Below are positions 45,215 to 56,440 of a DNA stretch of 64,000 bases, one piece after another. The notes beneath the pieces are model-generated. The model saw only the letters and a list, made by a program, of their open reading frames with translations. It ran no database searches and was not told the origin of the DNA. The stretch comes from Aspidiotus rigidus (taxonomy: Eukaryota > Arthropoda > Insecta > Hemiptera > Diaspididae). The position numbers were made by a program, and so were the translations under genes. Numbering within the stretch: position 1 is the stretch's first letter; every line of letters begins with the position of its first letter. Location: NCBI GenBank assembly GCA_035079385.1, contig JAVHKY010000013.1, positions 16,676,001 through 16,740,000 on the forward strand. The letters are read 5' to 3'.

Positions 45215-45866
45215 CAGGGTGAGGCCAAAAGATGTTACCAGTTAAATGGGAGTTTGCGTTACATCTGTTGTAGCGCAAAAACGCGAAACGTTAGATGTAT
45301 ACTTCAAATCTACGAAATTCGAATCTCAATTTTAACTTTAATTTGCGCCAAATACAAAGTTTCTACGTCTTTTCTGAGCCGAGTTACGGACCAAAATGTG
45401 CTGAAATTTTGCTGCAGGGGTTCCCAAAGTGTTTAATTATCAAAACAAAACATGATTCTGATTTAAAAAATTGCTTGATCTTTGAAATTCTGTACAATTC
45501 CGAAGTAAAATTTCGCGCTGAGTCTGAAAAAACAACCCAAATCACCCTGCGAAGCTCCAAAATGGATGTGCAATTTTTTTATTTGGAGGAATGTTGACCC
45601 TCTTTGGGCCCGTATATCCATTTTGAAGCTTCGTAGGGTGATTTAGGTGATTTTTTCGAACTCAGCGCAAAATTTTACTGAAGAATTGAATAAAATTAGC
45701 GATTTTCCAACTTCGGGACATTTTGACCCTTTTTGGGCTCATGAACCCATTTTTGTGCTTCGCAGTATTTTGTGACTATTTTTTTCGTTTTCCCCGTAAA
45801 ATTTTACTTCAGGAACAGTAATTTAATAATCGGAATGTTCGAAATTCAGCTCAATACTGTAAAATT

Positions 45867-46693
45867 CAGGGGTTCCCAACCCGGGTTTTACGGCACACTG
45901 GCGTGCCGCGAGTGTCCTCCAGGTGTGCCGCGAAAAATGCAAAACTTTCAAAAGAACTGCTGCAGCTTTAGAATACGTGGACGCAAATTTTCTATCAGTC
46001 ATTCGTGAATCGTGAGTCCCTCCTTCTTCTCCAAAATAAGATGACACACTACTTCCCAAGCATACGAGTGAAAGAATATGATTGGATTCGGAACCCCTTT
46101 ACAATCTCTATGAGTGACGTAGAAGGTTTACCACTTGTTGAAGAAGAAAGCATGTGCTCATTGAAGAACGATCGTACTTTGCAGCTTAAATTTCAAGAAA
46201 TGACTCTCAGCCAATTTTGGCTGCATGTTTCCACAGAATATCCTGCATTATCTGATAGAGCTGTCACCATCTTGCTACCGTTTTCCACGTCGTACTTGTG
46301 CGAGGAGGGATTCTCCGTACTTACATATATCAAGTGTAAATATCGCGGGCGGCTTCCAGGCACTTCACTAGAAAGTGAAATGCGGGTATGTTTATCGAAC
46401 GTCAGACCCAGTATAACTAATTTATGTGAAAAACATCAAGCCCAAATTTCTCATTAATATATAATTCTAGTAAATTTTTTTTCACGTGTCCTTTTTTATT
46501 TTTTCTTCTAAATTTTTAATAATTGTCAACGAATCTTAAAATGGCAGACGCGTAAAGTACCTATGTAATATTATATATTTTTACATCACAATACACAACA
46601 TATTCAGAATTTTTATTAAAATTCCAAGGTGTGCCGCAAAAATTCAACGTTTGAAAAAGTGTGCCGGGAGCAATGAAAGGTTGGGAACGCCTG
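45867..46693. mobile_element. hAT element relic nested in the TIR element
   Basis: The ends CAGGGGTTCCCAACC and (reverse complement) CAGGCGTTCCCAACC are typical hAT TIRs, and gtgtgccgc blocks lie just inside both ends. The flanks ctgtaaaatt and ctgtaaattaat suggest an 8 bp duplication with small changes. The related TIR element at 30561 has the uninterrupted sequence gtaattaattaattttcaag. The interior codes the transposase C-terminus. Confidence 0.82.
46005..46457 (+). pseudogene. hAT transposase C-terminal dimerisation region
   Basis: A 150-codon frame opening at GTG, without a true start. It contains LSQFWLHVSTEYPALSDRAV, LLPFSTSYLCEEGFSVLTYI and KCKYRGRL, then MRVCLSNVRPSI. This is the C-terminal hAT dimerisation region as found in ZBED/SCAND3-like and Charlie-type transposases (FW..V..EYP.L...A...LLPF.TTYLCE.GFS.L..IK.K.R.RL.....LR..L....P.I). 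The N-terminal BED finger and catalytic domain are absent, so the element is internally deleted. Conserved TYLCE appears as SYLCE. Confidence 0.85.
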
Positions 46694-46941
46694 CTGTAAA
46701 TTAATTAATTTTCAAGCCCTATTTTGGGAACTCTGGCAAACCGTTGAATTTTCGGCACATTTTGGTCCATAACTCGGCTCAGAGAGGACGTAGAAACTTC
46801 GTATTTACCGCAAATTGAAGATAAAATTGAGATGCGAATTTCGTAGATTTGAAGTATACATCGAACGTTTCGCGTTTTTGCGCTACGACAGATTTGACGC
46901 GAACTCCCATTTAACTGGTAATATCTTTTGGCCTCACCCTG

Positions 46942-47060
46942 TATAGGACAGATTTATGATTAACGAACTGTCCACATATCTAAGACAGATTTATGATCAC
47001 TGAACTGTCCACATATAGAGGACAGGTTTATGATCAATGAACTGTCCACATATTCAACCC
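46942..47060. repeat. ~47 bp minisatellite (aactgtccacatat units)
   Basis: Three units of 'ggacagatttatgatc...gaactgtccacatat' spaced about 45-48 bp. A fourth partial unit lies left of the TIR element at 45180-45212. Confidence 0.75.
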
Positions 47061-48055
47061 TCAAAATGACAAAAATAGTCGAAGGATCTTATAATTATAG
47101 AGTGGAGACTGCTGTATATCTTGAATAAATAAGTGACAATTGATGTTGGGGAAAAACCGGTATTTTTTATTAACGAGTTATACGGTTATTTAGAAACTTG
47201 ATAACCGGTTAACCGATTTACGGGCGTTTGAAATTTATGAATAATTAATTAAACAAAAGATACGTTTTGCCTGATCCTTGAAAGCAAATCTGTAGTGCGT
47301 CGCGATGGTGAACTTTCTGTAGGTGAGTCTTGATCGGTGAATTCTTTTAGTGAACCTACTTTGGCGACTTGTAAAAATTTCGACCATTCCTACTTTGGAA
47401 TCCTTATACAATCGATTCATGGATGAAAAAAATTTCTTCATTTTTCGTGACAACTTTTTCAAGCTAGTCGAATCAAAACATTGAAGTTTTCTTCAAAAGT
47501 GATTCCGTCTTATAAGCATATAAAATTCTGAAAAATTATGAGAGTACTCCCAATCTTTTAAGTATATAAAATGCTACAGATGCTCCTTCCACGAACTTTT
47601 TATTACGTTAAAAATATATATTCTGGAATCACTTTCTTAGTCATTAAATAAAAACAGCTTTCGTTTCTTGACATCCATCGAGCTCACAATTTCAGGAAAA
47701 AGTTTTCGTATAGACGTATTATATGTTAGACCTAGTACATATAATGAAAGTAGCGAAGGCCAACATTTTTCCAAGTCTTTAAAATAGGTCGAGGTTACTG
47801 ATGACGTCATCAGTCGCAGGTTTGGTCACAGACAAAAACCGTGACGGTCCCTTCAGGAGTAGTCCCAGTTTTATATAAAATTGAAAAATGAGTCAACATT
47901 GTATTGACAGATAATAGGTTTTAAAAATAGGAAAAGGTGTTAGTTGGGAGAAATATGCACTTTTTGCTGTCCTGACAGAAAATCATGATTACGAAAGGAA
48001 GGGGTATTCAAGAACTACATAGATTCCAAGCAGACATTGAGAGAATTTCAAAATT
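47061..48055. other. Unassigned sequence
   Basis: Contains ccggt/accgg rich hairpins at 47150-47225 and a TGACGTCA at about 47800. No gene seen. Confidence 0.35.
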
Positions 48056-48425
48056 CAAGTTGATGTGGAGAGGGGTCGGGATTTGAAAACATTTCGACCA
48101 AACTTGGGGAAGGACTTAGAGAAATTCCTGTCTTCAAGATATATTAGTGAGGGGAAAAATGTCGACTACTCATTTGCATATCAGATGAGAGCACATATAG
48201 ACCATTTCCGATTATCAAGTCACAAATACCAAGACAGGACTTGGAGAAATTTTTACTCCCGCGAGCTATTTATATAAGAGCGGGAGATGGACTAGGAAAC
48301 ATTTCGACCATTGAGTATAAAGGAGGATGAATTGATGCTCTGAGGGGGTGTGAGAAACTCAAGGACTTGGAAAAATCTCGAACCTTGAGCTACGCATGAA
48401 GAGAGAAGTAAATCAATATTTCGAG
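48056..48425. repeat. Diverged Helentron-like minisatellite
   Basis: gggatttgaaaacatttcgacc, acttggagaaatttttactc, gagctatttatataagagcgg; a weak version of the 45 bp units at 39-40 kb. Confidence 0.45.
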
Positions 48426-50375
48426 GATGACGACATCTACCTTGGAGCAGCACTAAGGGAGCAGATTTTCGCCTCTACTTCTTCTCTACTACAAATAAAA
48501 ATAAATTCGTAATTAAGACTCACTGAGAAACGGCATTCCTCTTCTTCTAATCTCCTGGCGACCTCTTCAAACTTAAGACATACTATCTTGAACAAGAAAC
48601 TCGATAAAATCGCGATATTAACGAATGGATTAGCTTTTTTTCGCTCAATTTTCGAAGATAAACAGGAAGATGAATCAAAATATGACGTCAAATTTGAAAC
48701 AAAAAAGACAGAGATCTATTCCATATTATATACAGGAATAAAACAAGCGACAACTCCACCTTTAAAACAGACATATAGGAAAATTTTTCCATCCTATCAA
48801 GGTTAATGCAACACAAAACCGCCATGTACGATCTCATTACCGGTGGTGTTTTCGCACCTAGTGGTTGTCCGATAGATAACATCGAAAATTCATTAAACAT
48901 TCGATCTAAAAGCGTATACCGGAAAATCCTTCTCGGTATCTGGCACGCGTAGGCGAAATAACTCCGGTACTCTTCTGAGAAAGTGACCGCGTCTCATCAA
49001 ACCGGCGGTCAAGTTGCCGACCTCGAGTATCTCCCCTTTTTTTGACGAAATACTGTTAAACGCGTCTATTTTCGATGCGCCGATGACCAAACCCACAAAT
49101 AAGATAGCTCGAAGACAGATTAATAATCGGTGCACTCGTGTATGTAAACAAGAGTATAGCGCAGATCGAATTAATAACGGGTTTTAAATTCGTTAATTTC
49201 TGACTTATTGCGAGCTTCCGCAATATTCCCCGGACTGCCATGACGATTCGGGCTCGCTGCGCTTGTAATTAATCAACGTTCCGCGTACTCGTGCCCATTG
49301 ATGCGGCTTATTAATTAAAACTGATCTTGCAAAAAAAAAAAAAAGACCGTAGATTAGCGAGCTCTTTATACACGTACGTTATAATCTAAGTACATATTTT
49401 CCTCTTCCCAATGGGCATCGAGCTGCACATTGTGCAGCAGTTGCATAGAAGGTCGTCGGGCTTGAAAAACAACCACTGTGTGACGAAAAAATGAGATGAA
49501 TTTTAAAGTATCGCGAAGGTTGATACAGGGATCGTACATACCGTGCGTAAGTTTACGTAATTTTCGAAATAAATCACCGAAGCGTATGGTAAATTGTATT
49601 TGAACAAAAGGATCCGGTCTATAATAAGGCGATTTCAAAAACGTGACCTGTCGTCTTTGCCATTAACTTGTCAGCACACGCTATCACGCGCGGGAACGAG
49701 GATGAAAGGAAAAATGTCATCAACGACGAAGGATACGCGTTCATTTAATTCATCTAGCCCTTCGAGGAAATATGACTGAGCTCCGCTTAAAAGGTCCACT
49801 CGCGTGAATGAGGAAGAGGAAAAACGAACGTTACAGGAACTCGAGATAATACGAACTGGTTCGAAGATGTTATTAAGACGCCAACGAATTTATTCAACGG
49901 TTCGCACGATTAATCCACTAATCCATCTCAACTGTCACGGCCTGTCTGTTCATCTTCTTACACCCTCTGTCGAAATCCAATTGAAATCAAATGATTGATT
50001 GCTAAGAGAAAGCTCAATTATGCGAAGAGATACACGAAAAACGTTTCAGAGAAACGTATCTAGGTACTATTGAATTTGTTCAGCCTCGTCATATATGTAG
50101 GGCTACACTACGTTAAAAATGAACTAAAGTGGTCTATTTAACGGATGTCAACGCGTGAATTAACTGACGACACCGATCAAGAACCTTCGTCGAGTCAGAT
50201 ACGATGGTGTAGCTTTTACTTTCTGACTCGATTTCGTGACGGTAGGTTTAATTTTCGAAAATTGACGCCATAAATAGATGATAGTAACGCGTGGTAGCTC
50301 GTAATTTAAAATTCACTTGGTTTGGATAGAATCACGCTTAAACATTCCTTAGCTGATAATCTTAAAGACATAAAT
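48426..50375. other. Mostly unassigned sequence
   Basis: Apart from the weak candidate at 48893-49135, nothing is recognised. Composition is less AT-rich and repeat-poor, so host unique sequence is likely. Confidence 0.35.
48893..49135 (-). CDS. Weak candidate: short frame with a hydrophobic N-terminal segment
   Basis: An 80-codon minus-strand frame that begins at GTG, with no in-frame ATG upstream before a stop. It carries a signal-peptide- or TM-like run (LLICLRAILFVGLVIGASKI), then a polar part with LMRRGHFLRRVPELF and a short C-terminus. If real it would have to be an exon joined to an upstream start. Plausible acceptor AGs exist, but none is strong. I do not recognise the protein, and chance is a real possibility. 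Confidence 0.18.
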   Translation of the reverse strand: MHRLLICLRAILFVGLVIGASKIDAFNSISSKKGEILEVGNLTAGLMRRGHFLRRVPELFRLRVPDTEKDFPVYAFRSNV

Positions 50376-50550
50376 CTTTCTCTAGGTCCGACCCTTTGCT
50401 TAGTCGATGTCGCTGGCCTATTCCCGGACATCCCAAAGGCTACTGCTAATGTTGAGGTAATTTTTTGATCTGCTTAATATTTACTCGTCCTTGAATTTCT
50501 GCAAATTTAATGAGTTCGTTCTCCTCCGGGTTCCCTCATCTCGAAGGTAT
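50376..50550 (+). pseudogene. Small Penelope-like RT relic
   Basis: The plus strand reads LSLGPTLCLVDVAGLFPDIP, then KATANVE, and after a frame change FDLLNIYSSLNFCKFNEFV. It aligns with LPPGTTICSFDVVGLFPNIP, KAATIQR and FFDLLNTCWSPNYCKFEGKF of the intact element at 15.5-17.6 kb. It covers RT motif A to just before motif B. An old, separate insertion. Confidence 0.82.
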
Positions 50551-50619
50551 TCATATTCTTATTTGAATTCGACGTTTTCTCTTCGGGCCAATAATGTAGG
50601 CGATTAGAGGGAAATGAAG

Positions 50620-50870
50620 AATTTCTGTCTACAAAAGGTTTGATGACTGAAAATGGTGGGGAGAGGTGTCCACAACAACATACTAAAAATCCCACATTGT
50701 CTCCCTGAAGCATTTTTTTAAATGGGGGTTCAAACCCCCAAAAATCAGTTTTATATAAATATCTCGCTAAATATCCGTTTTACAACGAAATTACCTATTA
50801 CCAAAATTATTCCTCGTTAAATTTTCTAGAAGAATACCTAAGCATATTCTAGTCCAGCGTTCACAGTTTG
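50620..50870 (+). repeat. Diverged arm of the foldback family
   Basis: acaacaacatactaa, aaatgggggttcaaacccc, aaatatctcgctaaatatcc, aaattattcctcgttaaatt parallel the left arm of 41483-43168 in the same order. Confidence 0.65.
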
Positions 50871-51480
50871 CCAACTACAGCAAGGGACATTGGTATCTTT
50901 TTTCAAAACCCGTATAATGTATGACTCTTACGCCGGATAACAATAAACTAATGCAACGTAAGTATCACGTCTCGAGAAACGGAAAGTAAAATTGAAAAAG
51001 TAATAAACAGAATAAAATAAACAAAGAAAAAGAGAGACCAGATAACACTAATACATACACACATACCGCGGTATCGTGACTAAAGTGCAGTCCTTTCAAA
51101 AATAGCTAGAGAAAGCAAGATGGAAAATGACAACACTGATACTCGAGGAAACGAACTTCTTAGATGAAGAACCGTATAAACTGATATTGAATGGAGTAGG
51201 AATTAGAGAAGATTGATAACTAACTCTACCTTATGAGGTCTCGCGTATGTAAAGAAAACACTAGTAACTGTGAATTAGATTACTTTGTGAGGTCGTCCAT
51301 TTTGAGTGTATTGAAATATTTTAATATTGTCACTCTTCTTGAAAAGAAGGTCTCAATTTAGGTTTCCTATTAGATTAAGGGTACTTTTACTCTGTTACCA
51401 GTTTGGTCTGACGTGAAGGTGATCCGCGTGAGTGTTTTTCCCAATGTAGCTCGTTAATAAACCTCTACCCCTCACATAGT
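50871..51480. other. Unassigned sequence
   Basis: No gene or repeat recognised. Confidence 0.35.
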
Positions 51481-51612
51481 ATTAGTCCAAAATGGTGTTC
51501 CGCAAGGAGAAGTATTTAACGTACCTATTCCTCTTTCTTGTCGCCATCAACGATATCACCAAATGTGTCAAATTTCCCCTAACACAACGCCTGTTTGCCG
51601 ATGATAAATTTT
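51481..51612 (+). pseudogene. Non-LTR reverse transcriptase fragment (motifs B-C)
   Basis: The plus strand reads VQNGVPQGEVFNVPIPLFLV, AINDITKCVKFPL and LFADDKFF. This is the GVPQGSVLS...LF..AINDI block followed by the catalytic FADD box of I/Jockey/R1-type RTs. The conserved Ser of PQGS is Glu. The fragment stops at an AT-rich junction at about 51615. Confidence 0.8.
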
Positions 51613-51741
51613 TCTTTAATTATATTAATAACTAATAAAATTTCAAGTATTTATATATTTATTTATGTAAATTTTTTTCATAGTTTTAGGTCTTGTTTTT
51701 TATTTATAATTAGAGGATTATTATATTTATTAAGAAATTCA
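51613..51741. other. AT-rich block, possibly mitochondrial-derived
   Basis: Over 80 percent A+T with mitochondrial-like composition, between an RT fragment and a transposon copy. No gene assigned. Confidence 0.3.
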
Positions 51742-52968
51742 TACAATGGATAAAATTCCATTTATACCCGTACTATTTGAAAGATCTCTTGTTGCTTTAC
51801 ATAATTGATTTAAAAAAGTATTCTATCTGTTTAGGCAGGCGCGGATCCACGGGGGGGGGGAGAAGATAAGAGAAATCCCCCCCCCAAAAAAAAAAAAAAA
51901 AAAAATCTGTAGTATTGAAGAGAATGTAAAAAAAAAAATGTCCTTTAGACTTTTTTTGAATCATTTCCTCTCGTAAAGTGATCGTCTGGATCCGCACCTG
52001 TTTAAGCGTGACTTCAACTCATTCTAAGGAGATAGGACCCTTTTATTTCCAGCCTTTGACCGAAAAAGAAGAAAAAATCTGAGCCTTTGGCAAAAAAAAA
52101 CTGAGAAAATTTTAATCATGAATCAAACTGAGGAAGATGACATAAGTGAAGAAGTAAGAAGATGAGAGAAGCAAATTGGAAGAAAAGGAAGATTTTTTCA
52201 ATTTTGAATTGAATTATACTTCATTCTGCAAATTTTGAATTTTCTTAGATACTAGAATTTCTAAAGAATAATTCGATATTTTGATAACCGTACTCAATAT
52301 TGCTTGTTGAAATACATTTCTTTTTTTTGTCATAATACGAGTATTGATTTATCAGAAGTAGCTTCAGAGATAAGATCCAAAATTATTATTATTACGTTGA
52401 AGGTGACTTCAAGGAAAAATATTTGAGTTCTACAGTCTTGATCACCCCTTATCCTATCTTCATAATCTATTGCTCTTGATCAGTAAAACCTTTGTCCACA
52501 AACTCTAAATAAGAGCTTCAGAAATCAAGGAAAAATGCTGTCATCATAGATCTGACTGAAAAGTCGAATACTACGATCTCGGTTACCCCTTAGATGATGT
52601 TCATAAACTTTTCCTCTTAGTCAATATACTTCTTGTCTACGAACTCTAAGTAAAAGCTTCAAACTTGGAGCAAAAATGATCCTAAACTTTGAGAAAAATT
52701 ATCCAATCATAAATCTGGCTGAAAATTCAAATTCTACGATCTTGATTACCCCTTAGACGACTTTAATAAACTGTTGCTCTTGATTAGTTGAACTTTTGTT
52801 CACAAACTCCAAATAAAGGCTTCAAACTTTGAGAAGAAATGACCCAATCATAAATCTGGCTAGAAAATCGAATTTTACGACCACAAAAACCCCTTAGTTG
52901 ATCTTCATTAGGCACTCACTCGAAAATTAGAATTTTGGCCACCTAGCATGGCGTTTCATCTCACTGTG
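51742..52968 (-). mobile_element. Inverted partial copy of the CACAGTGGG TIR transposon
   Basis: Reverse-complement of 7389-8975 (without the hAT MITE), including the G-run/C-run at 51850-51900 and the ctaaggggt tandem units. One TIR (caccttt... side) is missing: homology begins at about 51742, and the other end CTCACTGTG finishes at 52968, inside an RT frame. Confidence 0.78.
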
Positions 52969-54145
52969 CTGCCTAGGGCTGAAGAAATTTATAAGCTCTA
53001 AATAATTTAACAGTTTCTCCTTGACACACTTTTCAAAAATTTTTGAAATTATACTCAGTATTGCAATGGGACGATAATTTGTTATACAATTTTTCTCTCC
53101 GCTTTTATATACAGGAGTCACAACAGCTTTTTTCAATATTTCTGGAAACACTCCTTGGGCTAAGGATAAGTTAAATAGGAGTGTTAACAATTTGGGATAA
53201 AATTTTGCCATCTGTCTTATAAAATTTAGCTGATAACCCGTCGAGGCCAGAAGATTTTTTATTCCTGAGATTTGCAATCGATCTTTCAACATCTTCTACT
53301 GACAATGTGAGACTATCAAGGCCTGTGAACTCACTTTCCAAATTACCTTTTTTCTGTTTATCTTTCTGTACGTCACTCTCAATGTCATCAATTTGATATC
53401 CACTTTCCCGTGTCAACTTCATTGGAACATCGTTGAAATATTCATTGAATTTTTCATCAACTAAATTTTGATTTTCATCCACCTGTAAAATTTGCCCGTC
53501 TATTTCTATCTCGTTGATGGTGCTTTTTTTGTACATCCTCTAATTTCATTAACTGCTTTCCAATAATCACTAATATTGCTATAATTTTGATTCAATAAAT
53601 CATTGTACCATTTTATTTTTGCTTTTTTAGTTTCTTTTTTCACCTTTGCAGACAACAGCTGAAAGGTCTTCTTACTTTGTTCATTATCAGTATTCTTATT
53701 ATTTCGGTAGTTGCGATAAGCTTCCGCCTTCCTTTGAACAAGCTCAATTAACTCTGATGTTATCCAGGGTTGCATTTTCTTCTTTTCACGTTTCTGTTTT
53801 ACTTGCGATATTCTCGTTGCACGTACCTTGCAACCCTGAATTTGAGTAAATAGTTATTTACATCAACTTTATTATCGTAGCTGTTAATCCATTTCCATTC
53901 TCCTTCTTTCAAATATTTCCTGAAAAGGCCTTCATCAATATTTTTCTCAAGTTCTGTACAGTTTCCTTTATTACCTCTAGAGTCATTATTAGAAAGAGTA
54001 CTTTTGGAGGCTATGATTATTTTAACAATAGCGTGATCAGAAATTTGGTTTCTTATGATTTGAGTATGAGCTTGAAGACAATTACTTCTAATAAAGGCAT
54101 GATCCAGGTTACTCTGATCTCTGGTAGGACTATTCTGAACTGACG
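52969..54145 (-). pseudogene. Non-LTR retrotransposon: endonuclease end to RT palm (minus strand)
   Basis: From 54145 leftward the minus strand reads SSVQNSPTRDQSNLDHAFIR and IRNQISDHAIVKI, the end of the APE endonuclease with its SDH box. Then MQPWITSELIELVQRKAEAY begins the linker (...AKIKWYNDLLNQ...YWKAVNEI), followed by LRNKKSSGLDGLSAKFYK and VFPEILKKAVVTPVYKSGEK. NYRPIAILSIISKIFEKCV and LLNYLELINFFSPRQ complete RT motifs 0-2. The frame is then cut by the transposon end at 52968. There is one frame change near 53510. The order and spacing match Jockey/CR1-type ORF2. Confidence 0.88.
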
Positions 54146-54290
54146 AAAGAATTATTAATAATTATAGATTAATAATAATTTTTAAATAATAATTTCATTG
54201 AAATCAAAATTATTATTATTAAAATTAAACAAAATCTTGAATAAATAAATTGATTTATTGTATTAAAAATTAAATTTATTGTTTCATGAT
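54146..54290. other. AT-rich junction between inverted non-LTR halves
   Basis: About 145 bp, almost pure A/T, separating the minus-strand 5' half and the plus-strand 3' half of non-LTR RT sequence. Confidence 0.4.
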
Positions 54291-55420
54291 GGCAGTATGG
54301 ATTTATGAAAAATAGATCATGCGATCAAGCACTGTTTCACCACATTGCAGAAATAACAGAGAGTATTGAAAACACTCGATCAACAGTAGGAATATATTTG
54401 GACCTAGCGAAAGTATTCGACACAGTAAATCATAGGAAGCTAATTATAAAACTAGAGAATGTAGGTATTGAGGGAGTTCTATTGAAGTGGCTAGAAACAT
54501 ATATTACAGATAGGAAACATCGGGTAAGAATAAAAGACGTGTGCAGTAGTGAAATGACCATGAACGTAGGAGTACCCCAAGGGAGTGTCCTGGGGCCAAT
54601 TCTGTTTAACATCTACATAAATGCGTTGTTTGAATTACCCCTTGAAGCCAGTATCATAGGATTTGCCGATGACACATCATTACTTCTTTATAGAGCAAGG
54701 GATGGAAAGGATATATTGGCCAAATATGAACACGAAGAACTTGATATTCCCATGGCTCAGAAAAAATTGTGTGCACCTTAACATAAATAAATGTACATAA
54801 TTATGTAATTTACGTGTACAAGACTCCTGACTGAACAAGTTTGTTGAAGCTGGGTAAGATCCAAAGAGTAATTGCTACCAAGTATTTAGGTGTAATGATA
54901 GATGAGAAGCTAACTTGGCAAGCGAATTCTTTGTACATGCTGAATAAATTAAGAAAAATGAATTATCTGTTCTATCATTTACGAAAATTCTTTAATAGTT
55001 TTCACCTACAAAAATTATATAATTATACCACTTTATGAATCCGTATTGAACTATGGCATAATGCACTGGGGAGCTTCGAAACACCTACAACCCATAAAAG
55101 TATTACAGAACAGGGTTTGTCGTACAATATTATGTTTATACAATAATAGAGCTTCAGAGCACGAGATTTACAGTAAAATGATAGTTGCAAAGGTGGAAGA
55201 ATTCCATAAAATAAGACTCCTTTTATAGGAAGAAATAAAACGAGAACAGGGGGTACCATTCTGGCCAAATTTCCCCCATGGTTAAAATTGCACTCGGTGA
55301 TACAGGCGAGATATCAAGGCAGTGAACTCTTTAATAAACTTCAGGTCGAAATCAGAAGTGAAAATAGAGTACCAAGATTTAAAAAAAGAATTAAAAATAT
55401 AATTATTTCAAGACAATAAA
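54291..55420 (+). pseudogene. Non-LTR reverse transcriptase, catalytic and C-terminal half (plus strand)
   Basis: Opens with QYGFMKNRSCDQALFHHIAE (RT motif 2a/3), continues with IYLDLAKVFDTVNHRKLI (motif A, catalytic Asp) and NVGVPQGSVLGPILFNIYIN (motif B), then FADD at 54662-54673 (motif C, both Asp intact). Next come KYLGVMIDEKLTWQANSLYM (thumb) and LNYGIMHWGASKHLQPIKVL (Y/LNYG...W), with later pieces in other frames to about 55420. It starts just where the minus-strand half ends (SPRQ against YGFM), consistent with one element split by inversion. Frameshifts at about 54780 and 55040 kill the ORF. Confidence 0.87.
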
Positions 55421-55780
55421 TGACGTGGTCTGGGTTACTCTACTCTACTCTACTCCATTCTACTTCGCTATATTCTGCTCTACATTAATGTTATTGGATT
55501 GGACTGTTCGTGTGCTCGTGTAATGCTTGTTTATTTGCTACTTGTTATGTGACATTTGCTCTGTGTTCCAAATTCTTTTCTATTGTTGTATCTTGTGATT
55601 AGCTGTGTTGCTGCCCAGATTTGCATGATTGTATGGTAATATCTAATAATAATCCCTCCTACTCACCCCACTGGGGGCATAGAGAGTGTACATCGCGCTC
55701 TGTAAAAAAACTTTGTCAATTTCTTTGTTACTATTATTAAAAATAAATACGCCTTTTGAATTGAATTGAATTTTAAATAT
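55421..55780 (+). other. 3' untranslated tail of the non-LTR element
   Basis: A (tctac)n-like run at 55438-55460, then ctgggggcatagagagtgtacatc and a terminal ttgaattgaattgaatt repeat at about 55758-55776. Short tandem tails in place of poly(A) are typical of several non-LTR clades. Confidence 0.6.
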
Positions 55781-56235
55781 TAGATTAATAAGTATAATAA
55801 ATGTTCATTTATTTTATTAATAATAAAAATTAATTTATATCCAATAAAATATTTAAATAATTATTATTCAAATTTATATAATATAGGTAAAACTTATGGA
55901 AAAATTAATTGTAACCAGATTTTAATTCATTATAATTTTTTTTTAATTATTTAATTTATTAATTATGATAATTAATATTTTGAGTTCAATAAAAATTAAA
56001 ATAATTATTATTAAATCAATTTTAAAATTTAATTCATAATAATTAAATTAATTATAATTGAAAATTAATTCTTTTCTTTAAATTACTTCAAAAATTATAC
56101 ATTTTAATTAGTAATAAAAAATAAATAATAATAATAAAATATATTTGAATGATAATTAATTTTAATATTTATATCTAATTAATTGATATACTAGATGATC
56201 TGTGCTGCTCCGCAGCATTAGTATAATTGAGGATA
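55781..56235. other. AT-rich block ending in a hairpin
   Basis: Extremely A/T-rich, with no gene assigned (possible mitochondrial insert). At 56188-56224 it has ATACTA...GCTGC-tcc-GCAGC...TAGTAT, a nested hairpin that resembles the one at 3025-3060. Confidence 0.4.
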
Positions 56236-56440
56236 TAATTCAACCATGACACCTGGACAGGGGGAATATATCCACATAAAAAAAATTGCTATGTCGGAAA
56301 ACTATTGTTTTCACTTCTTTTTTTTTTTTTTTTACATTATGCATGTGTGTAATTTTTTTTCCCCTATTCTTTTTTTTTGTGTTTTTCTTTTATAATTTTT
56401 CTCTATGGTTGGATGTAATAAAAAAAAAAGAAAAAAAAGA
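56236..56440. other. T- and A-rich low complexity
   Basis: Long T and A runs. The open frame at 56286-56486 is an artefact of these. Confidence 0.4.

Larger units (their letters stand above)
45215..46941. mobile_element. CAGGGTGAGG TIR element with ~200 bp inverted ends and TA target
   Basis: The left end CAGGGTGAGGCCAAAAGATG and the right end (reverse complement CAGGGTGAGGCCAAAAGATA) continue as matched inverted repeats for about 200 bp. TA flanks both sides (45213-45214, 46942-46943). Internal blocks at about 45510-45700 are themselves an imperfect hairpin (aatcaccctgcgaagctcca against tgaagcttcgtagggtgatt). Without the hAT insert it is about 900 bp and non-coding. TA targeting suggests a Tc1/mariner-type mobiliser (inference). 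Confidence 0.8.
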
